Positions 6,673-13,940 of a DNA stretch of 23,288 nucleotides are shown one piece after another; within the stretch, counting starts at the first letter, position 1; every line of letters starts with the position of its first letter. This DNA is from JBOFCO01 sp051646105 (GTDB lineage: Bacteria; Pseudomonadota; Alphaproteobacteria; Rhodobacterales; Rhodobacteraceae), in NCBI GenBank assembly GCA_051646105.1, contig JBOFCO010000129.1, positions 1-23,288 on the forward strand, in the 5' to 3' direction. The translations under genes and the position numbers were made by a program. Under the pieces are notes generated by a model. The model searched no databases. It had not been told where the DNA came from and was given only the letters and a program-made list of their open reading frames with translations.

Positions 6673-8198
6673 CCTGTCCCCCCACGCGCAGAAAGCTCGT
6701 CCGATACCAGATGGATCAGCAGATCGAGTTGTCGCATCGAATCGGCACCCATGGCCTTGAGAGCCGCATGATCCCGGCGATGCGCTGCGGCATTCATCGC
6801 CTCGGCCTGCGCGCGCAGCATGTCAGAGCCGACTGCCCCCGCCAAGGCGATCAGTACATGGGTATGGCTGCGGACCTGCACGAAATCCGGACCGGCGAGC
6901 CCCGTGACAAGACCGCGTTCGACGCTGCCAAGATCTTCGGCCAGACGCCGCAGCAATTCGCGTGCTCCTTCCGGGCCCGCGATTTCCAGCAGATGATCCA
7001 GCCGCGCCCGGTCGATCAGTTGCGGGCTGTCGGGCATGTCCACTGCGGCGGTGGGCGACAGTTCGGATTTGGTCATGACAGCGGTGATCGCCTGACCAAA
7101 GGCGTCGATCCCGCCGATCGGTTTGGCCAGAATTCCGTCGGCGCCCGCCGCATAGATCGCCTCGCGGTTCGCGCGCAGCACATATGCCGTCACGGCCAGC
7201 ACGGGCAGCCGCGCCATCTCTGCCGGTCCGGCGCGCATCGCGCGAATAACATCGATACCGGAAAGGCGCGGCATCTCGATATCGATCAGCGCCAGATCGA
7301 AACGGCTGTCGCCAAGCCGTTCCAGCGCGATGATCCCGTCAGATGCCACTGTGAAATCCGCGCCCAATGCCGTCAGCATATGGCCGAAGATTGCCTGATT
7401 GGTCGCGTTGTCATCCGCCAGCAGCACATGAAGGCCGCTCAGATCGGGCAGTTCGACGGATTGATCCAGCGCCTGCCTGACACCATAGGCACCCGCCGGC
7501 AGTGCAAAGGTCACTTCGGCACCCGTGCCAGGCAGATTGCGAACCTTGATCTCGGCCCCCAGCCGGTCGGCCATGTCCTTGGTGATATGAAGACCAAGCC
7601 CCTGACCGGTCTTGTGCGCATCTTCGGGGCGGCTTCGATACTGGAAAAGCTGTTCCAGCGCCGATGGGCTGAACCCCGGCCCTTCGTCCCGCACTGTCCA
7701 GAGCAGCGCGCCGTCATCACGCATCCGCACGGCCAGTTCGACCTGTCCGACATCAGTGTATTTGATCGCGTTTGACAGCACGTTCGACAGAATGCGTTCC
7801 AGTGCAAGGCGGTCAAGTGTCAGCACCGCTGGCAAGTCGTCGGCGGCGGTTACGGTAAAAGTCAGCCCCTTTTCCTGTGCTCTACCGTGCCAGCGGTTTG
7901 AAAGCTCGCCTATGAAGCGGACAAGATGCACATGGCTGGGCCCGCGGGCAGGCAGATCGGCTTCGCCCACCATCTGCGCAAGGCCATCTTCCAGCAGGCG
8001 CGCAAGCACTTCGCTTGCCGACTGAACACGACCAAGTTGCAGTCGTGTCGCTTCGTCCAGCCGTGACTGGTCGATCAATCGAAGCCCGCCGATAATATCC
8101 GACATGGCTGCCCGAAGATCATGCCCCAGCAGCGCCACCTCGACCGGGTTCGCTTCACGGGGGGTATCGCCGTCAGACAGCGCCGAAGGCAAGCTCAA
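6669..8198 (-). CDS. Soluble hybrid histidine kinase, HK-REC-Hpt
   Basis: This hybrid sensor kinase has 509 residues. The order is dimerisation/phosphoacceptor helix with His26 (LLGHDLRAA), HATPase with N-box (SNVLSNAIKYTD, 138-149), G1 DEGPGF (171-176) and G2 GQGLGLHI (198-205), a receiver domain (256-375) with Asp262/263, Asp306 (LIDIEMP), Thr337 and Lys359, and a C-terminal Hpt domain with His447 (THVLIALAG). Only 25 residues precede His26, so there is no sensor domain, membrane helix or signal peptide; the input must come from a partner protein or a non-canonical site. The start is TTG at 8198, supported by GGAGGGG five bases upstream; the next ATG lies inside the His-box helix. The Hpt motif has Ile where the usual lysine after H-x-L is found. 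The likely phosphate path is His26, Asp306, His447, then Asp54 of the coupled regulator. Confidence 0.93.
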   Translation of the reverse strand: MSLPSALSDGDTPREANPVEVALLGHDLRAAMSDIIGGLRLIDQSRLDEATRLQLGRVQSASEVLARLLEDGLAQMVGEADLPARGPSHVHLVRFIGELSNRWHGRAQEKGLTFTVTAADDLPAVLTLDRLALERILSNVLSNAIKYTDVGQVELAVRMRDDGALLWTVRDEGPGFSPSALEQLFQYRSRPEDAHKTGQGLGLHITKDMADRLGAEIKVRNLPGTGAEVTFALPAGAYGVRQALDQSVELPDLSGLHVLLADDNATNQAIFGHMLTALGADFTVASDGIIALERLGDSRFDLALIDIEMPRLSGIDVIRAMRAGPAEMARLPVLAVTAYVLRANREAIYAAGADGILAKPIGGIDAFGQAITAVMTKSELSPTAAVDMPDSPQLIDRARLDHLLEIAGPEGARELLRRLAEDLGSVERGLVTGLAGPDFVQVRSHTHVLIALAGAVGSDMLRAQAEAMNAAAHRRDHAALKAMGADSMRQLDLLIHLVSDELSARGGTG

Positions 8199-8284
8199 AC
8201 ACCCCTCCGATCCCTGGGGGAGCGCGAATTTTCTTCGTAGATGAGCGAGTCAGGCCGCATACTGCAACCTATTAGAGCAGCATT

Positions 8285-8327
8285 CCCTGTTCACCAACAC
8301 ATCATTTGGACAGGTTGGTGTGCAGGG
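8285..8327. repeat. Interrupted inverted repeat between prpE and the kinase gene
   Basis: CCCTG (8285-8289) and CACCAAC (8292-8298) pair with GTTGGTG (8314-8320) and CAGGG (8323-8327), interrupted by one symmetric two-base mismatch, around a 15-base loop. It lies 24 bases past the prpE stop codon and 87 bases before the kinase start on the minus strand. No T-run follows on the minus strand. It could be a factor-dependent terminator, an operator or a leader structure for the two-component operon. Confidence 0.6.
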
Positions 8328-8350
8328 GAAACAATGGCAGATTTGCCCCC

Positions 8351-10243
8351 CTAACGTTTAGGGAAGCCCAACATTCTGAAAGATTCGGCGATTTCGTCAA
8401 GGATTACAGGGTCATCGATCGTCGCTGGCATCTTGTATTCCTCGCCATCCGCGATCTTGACCATGGTGGCACGCAGGATTTTCCCCGAGCGGGTTTTCGG
8501 CAACCTGTCAACCACAGTGACCAGCTTGAAAGCCGCCACCGGGCCAATCTGGTCGCGCACCAGCTTGACGCATTCCTGCGCGATTTCAGTTCCGTCGCGA
8601 TTGCAGCCCTTGTTCAGACAGATCAGGCCAAGGGCCTGCTGCCCTTTCAGCTCGTCCGCGATGCCGATGACGGCGCATTCCGCCACGTCGACATGGCCTG
8701 CCAGAACCTCCTCCATCGCGCCGGTCGAAAGGCGGTGACCCGCGACGTTGATGACATCGTCTGTGCGCGCCATGATGTACAGATAGCCATCCTCGTCGAT
8801 CATGCCCGCATCGCCGGTTTCGTAATAACCGGGGAACTGGGTCAGATAGCTTTTGCGGAAGCGGTCATCGGCGTTCCACAGCGTCGGCAGGGTGCCGGGG
8901 GGCAGCGGCAGTCTGACTGCGATGGCACCCAGGGTTCCGGGGGCGACCGGATGTCCGCCCTCGTCCAGCACCTGCACGTCATAGCCGGGCATCGGAACCG
9001 AGGGGGAGCCGATCTTGACCGGCAACTCCTCTATCCCCAGCGGATTGGCGGCGATGGCCCACCCCGTTTCGGTCTGCCACCAGTGGTCGATGACCGGCAC
9101 ATTCAGTGCGCGCTGTGCCCATTTGATCGTGTCGGGATCGGCACGTTCCCCTGCCAGATACAGCGCCTTGAGTGAACGAATGTTATAGTCGCCTACCATT
9201 TCGCCTTGCGGGTCTTCACGCTTGATCGCGCGCAGCGCGGTGGGTGCGGTGAACAGCACGCGTACCTTGTGGTTCTGGATCACGCGCCAGAAGGTGCCCG
9301 CGTCGGGCGTGCCGACAGGCTTGCCCTCGAACACCACGGTTGTTGCTCCCGCGATCAGCGGGCCATAGCAGATATAGCTGTGACCCACGACCCAGCCGAC
9401 ATCTGATGCCGCCCAGAACACATCCCCCGCCTTGACGTTGTAGATTGCCGACATGGTCCAGTTCAGCGCAACCAGATGACCCCCTGTCGGACGCACGACG
9501 CCCTTGGGCGCACCGGTGGTGCCGGAAGTGTACAGGATATAGGCCGGATGGTTCCCTTCGACCGGCACGCATTCCGCAGGTTCAACGCCATACTGGAATG
9601 TGTGCCAGGCAAAATCACGTCCTTCGATCAGCTTGGCTACTTCCTGCTCGCGCTGGAAAACCACGCAGAAATCCGGTTTGTGACTGGCCATGTCGATGGC
9701 CTTGTCGAGCAGCGGCTTGTAATGGACCACGCGCCCCGGTTCCAGCCCGCATGAGGCGGCGATGATCGCCTTGGGCTTGCAGTCGTCGATGCGCACCGCA
9801 AGTTCGTTTGCCGCAAAGCCGCCGAAGACGACCGAATGAATGGCGCCCAGACGGGCACAGGCCAGCATCGCTTCCAGCGATTCAGGGATCATCGGCATGT
9901 AGATGATGACGCGGTCACCTTTCTGCACACCTTTGGCCCGCAGCGCCCCGGCCAGACTGGCGACGCGCTTTTGCAGCTCGGCATAGGTGATGCCGCGGCT
10001 GGAATGGGTAATAGGGCTGTCATGGATGATGGCAAGCTGGTTGCCGCGGCCGGCCTGTACATGCCGGTCGACGGCGTTCCAGCAGGTGTTGACCATGCCG
10101 TCGGGAAACCATTCGTAAAGTGGCGCACGGCTGTCATCCAGCGCCTTTGACGGCGGTTTGATCCAGTCGATGCCGCTGGCCGCCTGCATCCAGAACCCTT
10201 GAGGATCGGATTGCCAGGACGAATAGACTTCCCTGTAAGTCAT
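8351..10243 (-). CDS. prpE: Propionyl-CoA synthetase
   Basis: This AMP-forming acyl-CoA ligase converts propionate, ATP and CoA to propionyl-CoA. It has 630 residues from the ATG at 10243, which was chosen because GGAGGAGG precedes it and the protein then begins MTYREVYSSW, the usual N terminus; extra in-frame codons back to 10345 lack a ribosome site. Adenylation motifs are YTSGTTGAPKG (238-248), DHWWQTETGWA (386-396), YYETGDAG (473-480) and RTDDVINVAGHR (493-504); the C-terminal SGKILR holds the acetylatable/catalytic Lys588. WWQTETGW and the overall pattern favour PrpE over acetyl-CoA synthetase, though acetate or acrylate could be side substrates. No methylcitrate or propionyl-CoA carboxylase genes are in the window. 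The 130-base upstream region carries several palindromes, suggesting dedicated regulation. Confidence 0.92.
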   Translation of the reverse strand: MTYREVYSSWQSDPQGFWMQAASGIDWIKPPSKALDDSRAPLYEWFPDGMVNTCWNAVDRHVQAGRGNQLAIIHDSPITHSSRGITYAELQKRVASLAGALRAKGVQKGDRVIIYMPMIPESLEAMLACARLGAIHSVVFGGFAANELAVRIDDCKPKAIIAASCGLEPGRVVHYKPLLDKAIDMASHKPDFCVVFQREQEVAKLIEGRDFAWHTFQYGVEPAECVPVEGNHPAYILYTSGTTGAPKGVVRPTGGHLVALNWTMSAIYNVKAGDVFWAASDVGWVVGHSYICYGPLIAGATTVVFEGKPVGTPDAGTFWRVIQNHKVRVLFTAPTALRAIKREDPQGEMVGDYNIRSLKALYLAGERADPDTIKWAQRALNVPVIDHWWQTETGWAIAANPLGIEELPVKIGSPSVPMPGYDVQVLDEGGHPVAPGTLGAIAVRLPLPPGTLPTLWNADDRFRKSYLTQFPGYYETGDAGMIDEDGYLYIMARTDDVINVAGHRLSTGAMEEVLAGHVDVAECAVIGIADELKGQQALGLICLNKGCNRDGTEIAQECVKLVRDQIGPVAAFKLVTVVDRLPKTRSGKILRATMVKIADGEEYKMPATIDDPVILDEIAESFRMLGFPKR

Positions 10244-10291
10244 GGTCTGCCTCCTCCAAAGCCTGAGGATGCTTACGCGACTGTGACAGGA

Positions 10292-10299
10292 TTGCGCAA
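10292..10299. promoter_or_regulatory. Octamer palindrome TTGCGCAA upstream of prpE
   Basis: A perfect 8-base palindrome lies about 50 bases before the prpE start, in the zone where its core promoter should be. It resembles the TTTGCAAA octamer 47 bases further upstream (10339-10346) in being a TTG/CAA palindrome. A regulatory role is only suggested. Confidence 0.3.
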
Positions 10300-10332
10300 C
10301 ATTGTTACCGAAAACACCGGGCCGCTGCGCCG

Positions 10333-10351
10333 GAATATTTTGCAAATATTC
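10333..10351. promoter_or_regulatory. Operator-like palindrome containing TTTGCAAA
   Basis: GAATATTT (10333-10340) and AAATATTC (10344-10351) form a perfect 8-bp inverted repeat around TGC, and the centre contains TTTGCAAA (10339-10346). It is about 90 bases upstream of prpE and AT-rich in a GC-rich setting. TTTGCAAA is the half-unit I recall for the propionyl-CoA regulator PccR of the ScfR family in Rhodobacter, whose sites have two copies spaced by four bases; here only one copy is present, so the match is partial. The sequence observation is firm; the regulator is inference. Confidence 0.5.
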
Positions 10352-10362
10352 GGATCACATCT

Positions 10363-10379
10363 TGCTAATTCTGCTAATT
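10363..10379. repeat. Direct repeat TGCTAATT x2
   Basis: Two identical octamers (10363-10370 and 10372-10379) are separated by one base, giving a nine-base period. They straddle the stop codon of the upstream hydrolase gene and end 12 bases before the TTTGCAAA palindrome. They may be a second binding element of the prpE control region, or chance. Confidence 0.35.
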
Positions 10380-11105
10380 TTCCGACTTCGCAGGCAGGTC
10401 CAGCATGTTCCAGATTTCCTCGGCAACGCGGTCTGGAACCTGTTTCTGGATCATGTGACCGGAGTCCGGCACGGCTATAAAACGGCCCTGCGGCGCAGTT
10501 GCCGTGAAGCGTTGCAGGTGATCCAGCCAGAATGCCTGCCAGTCGGCGGGCAGGCCCGGCGCGGGTTTTGCCGCGCCCATCACGATCAGGGGAATATCGC
10601 CCAGAAAGGCTGCATCGCGCAGCCGTTCGGCATCGGCGGCAAGGCCGAGATACTCCCGGCGCTGCTGAGGGGACCGTTTCGCCAGCCCTTCCCTGCTGAA
10701 ATCGCAGAAGTTTTGCCGCGCCGCCCGGCATTCAGGCGTATAACCCGGCAGCCGGGGGTCAAGCAGCAGCACCCCTGAAACTTCGTCCCCGAATTCGCGG
10801 GCAAAGGCCATGGCCTGCGCCCCGCCCAGAGAATGGCCGACCAGCAGGAACGGCGGTTTCAGCCCGCCACGTTGCAGGCGTGTATGCAGGTCTCGGGCTG
10901 CTTCGGCGGGCGTTCGAACGCCGTCCTCATCGCCCGGCATCCGTTGCGGGCGGGGGTGAAAGAACAGGGGCGTTGTCCCGTGCAGCTTCGCCGTCACTTC
11001 GGCAAAGGCACGGGGACCGCCGCCCAGCCCTTCGATGAATACAACGGTATCGGCCCTGACCGTGCCTGCAAGCAGCGCAAGCACCAGCGCAAGCCACCTA
11101 GCCAT
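10374..11105 (-). CDS. Exported alpha/beta hydrolase
   Basis: This is a predicted periplasmic serine hydrolase, 243 residues, substrate unknown. An N-terminal signal peptide (MARWLALVLALLAGTVRA, cleaved before DT) is followed by an alpha/beta fold: the nucleophile elbow GHSLGG gives Ser92, Asp116 in LLLDPRLPG may be the acid, and His217 is in PDSGHMIQ. An additional helical cap lies between about 120 and 165 and contains two cysteines (Cys126, Cys134) that could pair in the periplasm. It begins inside the end of maeB: ATGGCTAG serves as start of this gene and stop of maeB, an 8-base overlap that implies coupled translation. A functional link with malate metabolism is not obvious. prpE follows 130 bases downstream on the same strand, probably with its own promoter. 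Confidence 0.85.
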   Translation of the reverse strand: MARWLALVLALLAGTVRADTVVFIEGLGGGPRAFAEVTAKLHGTTPLFFHPRPQRMPGDEDGVRTPAEAARDLHTRLQRGGLKPPFLLVGHSLGGAQAMAFAREFGDEVSGVLLLDPRLPGYTPECRAARQNFCDFSREGLAKRSPQQRREYLGLAADAERLRDAAFLGDIPLIVMGAAKPAPGLPADWQAFWLDHLQRFTATAPQGRFIAVPDSGHMIQKQVPDRVAEEIWNMLDLPAKSEN

Positions 11106-13377
11106 AATGCGCCACGGGCGTGCCTGCGACGGCGGACATGTTCAACAAGCCGCGTGCAGTAATGGACGGCGTGACAATATGCGCCTTGTTGCCCATGCCC
11201 AGCAGGATCGGCCCGACCTCCAGCCCACCGGCGCGGTGTTTCAGGACATTGCGCGCCGTTCCTGCGGCATCGGTAAAAGGAAATACAAGGATGTTCGCCG
11301 CACCCTGCATCCGGGCATTTGGAAAAATGCGCTGACGCAGGTCGGCGTCCAGCGCGGCATCCACGCTCATTTCGCCTTCGAAATCGAAATCAGCGCCCCG
11401 CGCCACCAGCAGATCCATGGCCGCGCGCATCCGTCGGCCGCTGTCGCTGTCAAGATCCCCGAAATTGGAATGGCTGCACAAGGCGACCTTGGGAAGCACA
11501 CCGAAGCGTTTCGCATGGCGCACGGCACCCTGCACGGTCAGCGCGATCTGTTCGGGCGTCGGCACAGCATTCACATGGGTATCGGCAATGAAAAGCGGAC
11601 CGTCCTCAAGGATCATAAGCGACAACGCGCCCTGCGGGCGCAGCCCGCCGCGCGCAAGGATCTCGCGCACATATTTCAGGTGCCACAGATACTGTCCGAA
11701 TGTGCCGCAGATCATGCTGTCGGCATCGCCGCGATGCACAGCTATGGCGGCAATCGCCGTGGAATTGGTCCGCAACACCGCCCGGGCGATGTCGGGTGTT
11801 ACCCCCTGACGTTCCATCAGTTCGTGATAGCTGCCCCAGTAGTCGCGATACCGATGGTCATTTTCCGGGTTCACGATTTCAAAATCGCGATCAGGCCGGA
11901 TCGGCAGGCCCGCACGTTCGCAGCGGGTGGCAATCACATCCGGGCGGCCGATCAGGATCGGCTTGTCGGTGGTTTCTTCCAGCATGGCATTCGCTGCGCG
12001 CAGCACGCGTTCATCCTCGCCCTCGGCAAAGACAATGCGGCGGGTGACCTGTCGCGCCGCCTCGAACACCGGGCGCATCATCAATGCGGATTTGAAAACC
12101 GATCCGTTCAGTCGTTCGCGGTAGGCATCAAGATCGGTGATAGGGCGGGTGGCGACGCCGGTTTCCATTGCGGCCCTGGCCACGGCAGATGCCACAACGC
12201 CGATCAGGCGGGGATCGAAGGGCTTCGGGATCAGGTAATCCGGCCCAAAGGACAAGGTCTCGCCACGATAGGCCGCTGCTGCCTCGGCGCTTGTCGTCGC
12301 GCGGGCCAGCGCGGCAATCCCGTCGATGCAGGCCAGCTCCATCTCGTCGTTGATCGTTGTCGCCCCCGCATCCAACGCACCACGAAAGATGAAAGGAAAG
12401 CACAGCACATTGTTGACCTGATTGGGAAAATCGCTGCGGCCTGTTGCGATGATCGCGTCGGGGGCCATGGCGCGGACCTGATCGGGCAGGATTTCGGGTG
12501 TCGGGTTGGCAAGGGCAAAGACAATCGGCCGAGGGGCCATCCTTGCCACCATTTCGGGTTTCAGCACACCGGGGCCGGACAGGCCAAGGAACAGATCGGC
12601 CCCTTCGATCACATCAGCCAGACTGCGCAGGTCGGACTTCTGGGAATATTCGGCCTTTTGCGGCGTCATTTCGGTTTCCCGGCCCTGATAAACCAGCCCG
12701 GCAATGTCGCAGAGCCAGACGTTTTCACGCCGCACCCCCAGTTTCAGCAGCATGTTCAGGCAGGCAATACCCGCCGCGCCGCCGCCGGTCGACACAACCT
12801 TGATGTCTTCGAACCGCTTGCCCGCCACATGCAGCGCATTGGTCGCCGCCGCCCCCACGACGATGGCGGTGCCGTGCTGATCGTCGTGAAATACGGGGAT
12901 GTTCATCCGTTCGCGGCACAGCTTTTCCACGATGAAGCAGTCCGGGGCCTTGATGTCCTCCAGATTGATCGCGCCAAAAGTGGGTTCCAGTGCACAGACA
13001 ATATCTGCCAGCTTCACAGGATCAGGTTCGTTCAACTCGATGTCGAAACAGTCGATATTGGCGAACTTCTTGAAGAGGACGGCCTTGCCCTCCATCACCG
13101 GCTTTGACGCCAGCGCCCCGATATTGCCCAGGCCCAGCACTGCGGTCCCGTTGGACACTACGGCGACAAGGTTGCCCCGCGCGGTATAGCGGCTGGCGGT
13201 GGCAGGGTCGGCCTTGATTTCCAGACAGGCTTCCGCGACGCCGGGTGAATAGGCGCGGCTCAGGTCGCGGCCATTGGCCAGCGGCTTTGTCGCACGGATC
13301 TCCAGTTTGCCGGGACGCGGAAATTCATGGTAATCCAGTGCCGCCTGGCGCGCGCTGTCCTGCCGTGCCTCTTCCAT
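11098..13377 (-). CDS. maeB: Multimodular NADP-dependent malic enzyme
   Basis: This enzyme oxidatively decarboxylates malate to pyruvate and makes NADPH for biosynthesis. The 759 residues are the usual length of the MaeB type, a malic enzyme fused to a phosphotransacetylase-like domain that lacks acetyltransferase activity and tunes regulation by acetyl-CoA. In the malic part, Tyr43 (RAYSPGVAE), Lys98 (EGKAVLFKKF) and the metal ligands near Glu140/Asp141 and Asp165/166 (FHDDQHGTA) are intact; the dinucleotide motif is STGGGAAGIA (196-205). The PTA-like domain covers roughly 430-759. NADP preference is inferred from the family. GGAGG six bases before the ATG fixes the start. It is divergent from the cdd operon, with 154 bases between, and its stop overlaps the start of the exported hydrolase gene by eight bases. 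Confidence 0.95.
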   Translation of the reverse strand: MEEARQDSARQAALDYHEFPRPGKLEIRATKPLANGRDLSRAYSPGVAEACLEIKADPATASRYTARGNLVAVVSNGTAVLGLGNIGALASKPVMEGKAVLFKKFANIDCFDIELNEPDPVKLADIVCALEPTFGAINLEDIKAPDCFIVEKLCRERMNIPVFHDDQHGTAIVVGAAATNALHVAGKRFEDIKVVSTGGGAAGIACLNMLLKLGVRRENVWLCDIAGLVYQGRETEMTPQKAEYSQKSDLRSLADVIEGADLFLGLSGPGVLKPEMVARMAPRPIVFALANPTPEILPDQVRAMAPDAIIATGRSDFPNQVNNVLCFPFIFRGALDAGATTINDEMELACIDGIAALARATTSAEAAAAYRGETLSFGPDYLIPKPFDPRLIGVVASAVARAAMETGVATRPITDLDAYRERLNGSVFKSALMMRPVFEAARQVTRRIVFAEGEDERVLRAANAMLEETTDKPILIGRPDVIATRCERAGLPIRPDRDFEIVNPENDHRYRDYWGSYHELMERQGVTPDIARAVLRTNSTAIAAIAVHRGDADSMICGTFGQYLWHLKYVREILARGGLRPQGALSLMILEDGPLFIADTHVNAVPTPEQIALTVQGAVRHAKRFGVLPKVALCSHSNFGDLDSDSGRRMRAAMDLLVARGADFDFEGEMSVDAALDADLRQRIFPNARMQGAANILVFPFTDAAGTARNVLKHRAGGLEVGPILLGMGNKAHIVTPSITARGLLNMSAVAGTPVAHYG

Positions 13378-13531
13378 GAATTCCCTCCCGCTCAGGTTGG
13401 TTCACCCTTAAACCAGTTTCGCCCCGGTGAAAACCGCAGGTTTCGACGATGCCGTTCCGGTGGCGCAGCCCGCTTGCATCTTGGGCGGCAGGCGCGCAGT
13501 CTGATCCCATGGCAAGGGTAAGGAATCTCCG

Positions 13532-13939
13532 ATGAACCTGCTGCAAGCCGCGACAGCGGTCCGCGAAAATGCCTATGCCCCCTATTCCCGGTTCAAGGTC
13601 GGCGCGGCAATCCGCGCGGCATCAGGCAAAACCTATGTGGGCTGCAATGTGGAAAACGTGGCCTATCCCGAAGGCACCTGTGCCGAGGCAGGCGCAATCG
13701 CGGCGATGGTGGCGGCGGGGGAAACTCGCCTGACCGAGGTCGTGGTGATTGCCGATAGCCCGACCCCGGTGCCGCCCTGCGGCGGGTGCCGTCAGAAACT
13801 GGCCGAATTTGGCACAGGCGATGTTCCCGTGACGCTTTGCACCACCACGGGGCAGGAGTTGCGCACCACGATCGCCGGATTGCTTCCCGGCAGTTTCGAC
13901 AGGGGCCATATGGCAAACTCAGAACTGGCGGGCGGCTGA
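13532..13939 (+). CDS. cdd: Cytidine deaminase
   Basis: This zinc enzyme deaminates cytidine and deoxycytidine to uridine and deoxyuridine. Its 135 residues match the small tetrameric class. The substrate-binding NVEN is at 39-42, the zinc-binding and catalytic set is Cys50 with Glu52 (TCAEA), Cys83 and Cys86 (PPCGGCRQ). Position 53, Arg in many tetrameric enzymes (CAER), is Ala here. AAGGA lies eight bases before the ATG. It is the first gene of a five-gene salvage operon; deoA begins one base after its stop codon. The product deoxyuridine is a substrate for the next enzyme. No operator for a known nucleoside repressor was recognised in the upstream 154 bases. Confidence 0.95.
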   Translation: MNLLQAATAVRENAYAPYSRFKVGAAIRAASGKTYVGCNVENVAYPEGTCAEAGAIAAMVAAGETRLTEVVVIADSPTPVPPCGGCRQKLAEFGTGDVPVTLCTTTGQELRTTIAGLLPGSFDRGHMANSELAGG

Positions 13940-13940
13940 C

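Noticed and set aside
6666..7775. Long plus-strand frame opposite the hybrid kinase
   Set aside because: Shadow of the kinase gene, with His/Gln/Arg-rich composition and no domain.
8199..8350. Sigma-54 promoter upstream of the hybrid kinase
   Set aside because: A TGG...TGC pair exists on the minus strand, but the GG-to-GC distance is two bases too long for a -24/-12 promoter.
10244..10345. 34-codon N-terminal extension of prpE
   Set aside because: The extension lacks a ribosome site, covers the palindromic regulatory region, and the start at 10243 has GGAGGAGG.
11035..13107. A 690-codon open frame on the plus strand opposite maeB
   Set aside because: It is antisense to a clear malic enzyme, has low-complexity His/Arg/Gln-rich content and no domain. 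GC-rich codon bias opens such frames.
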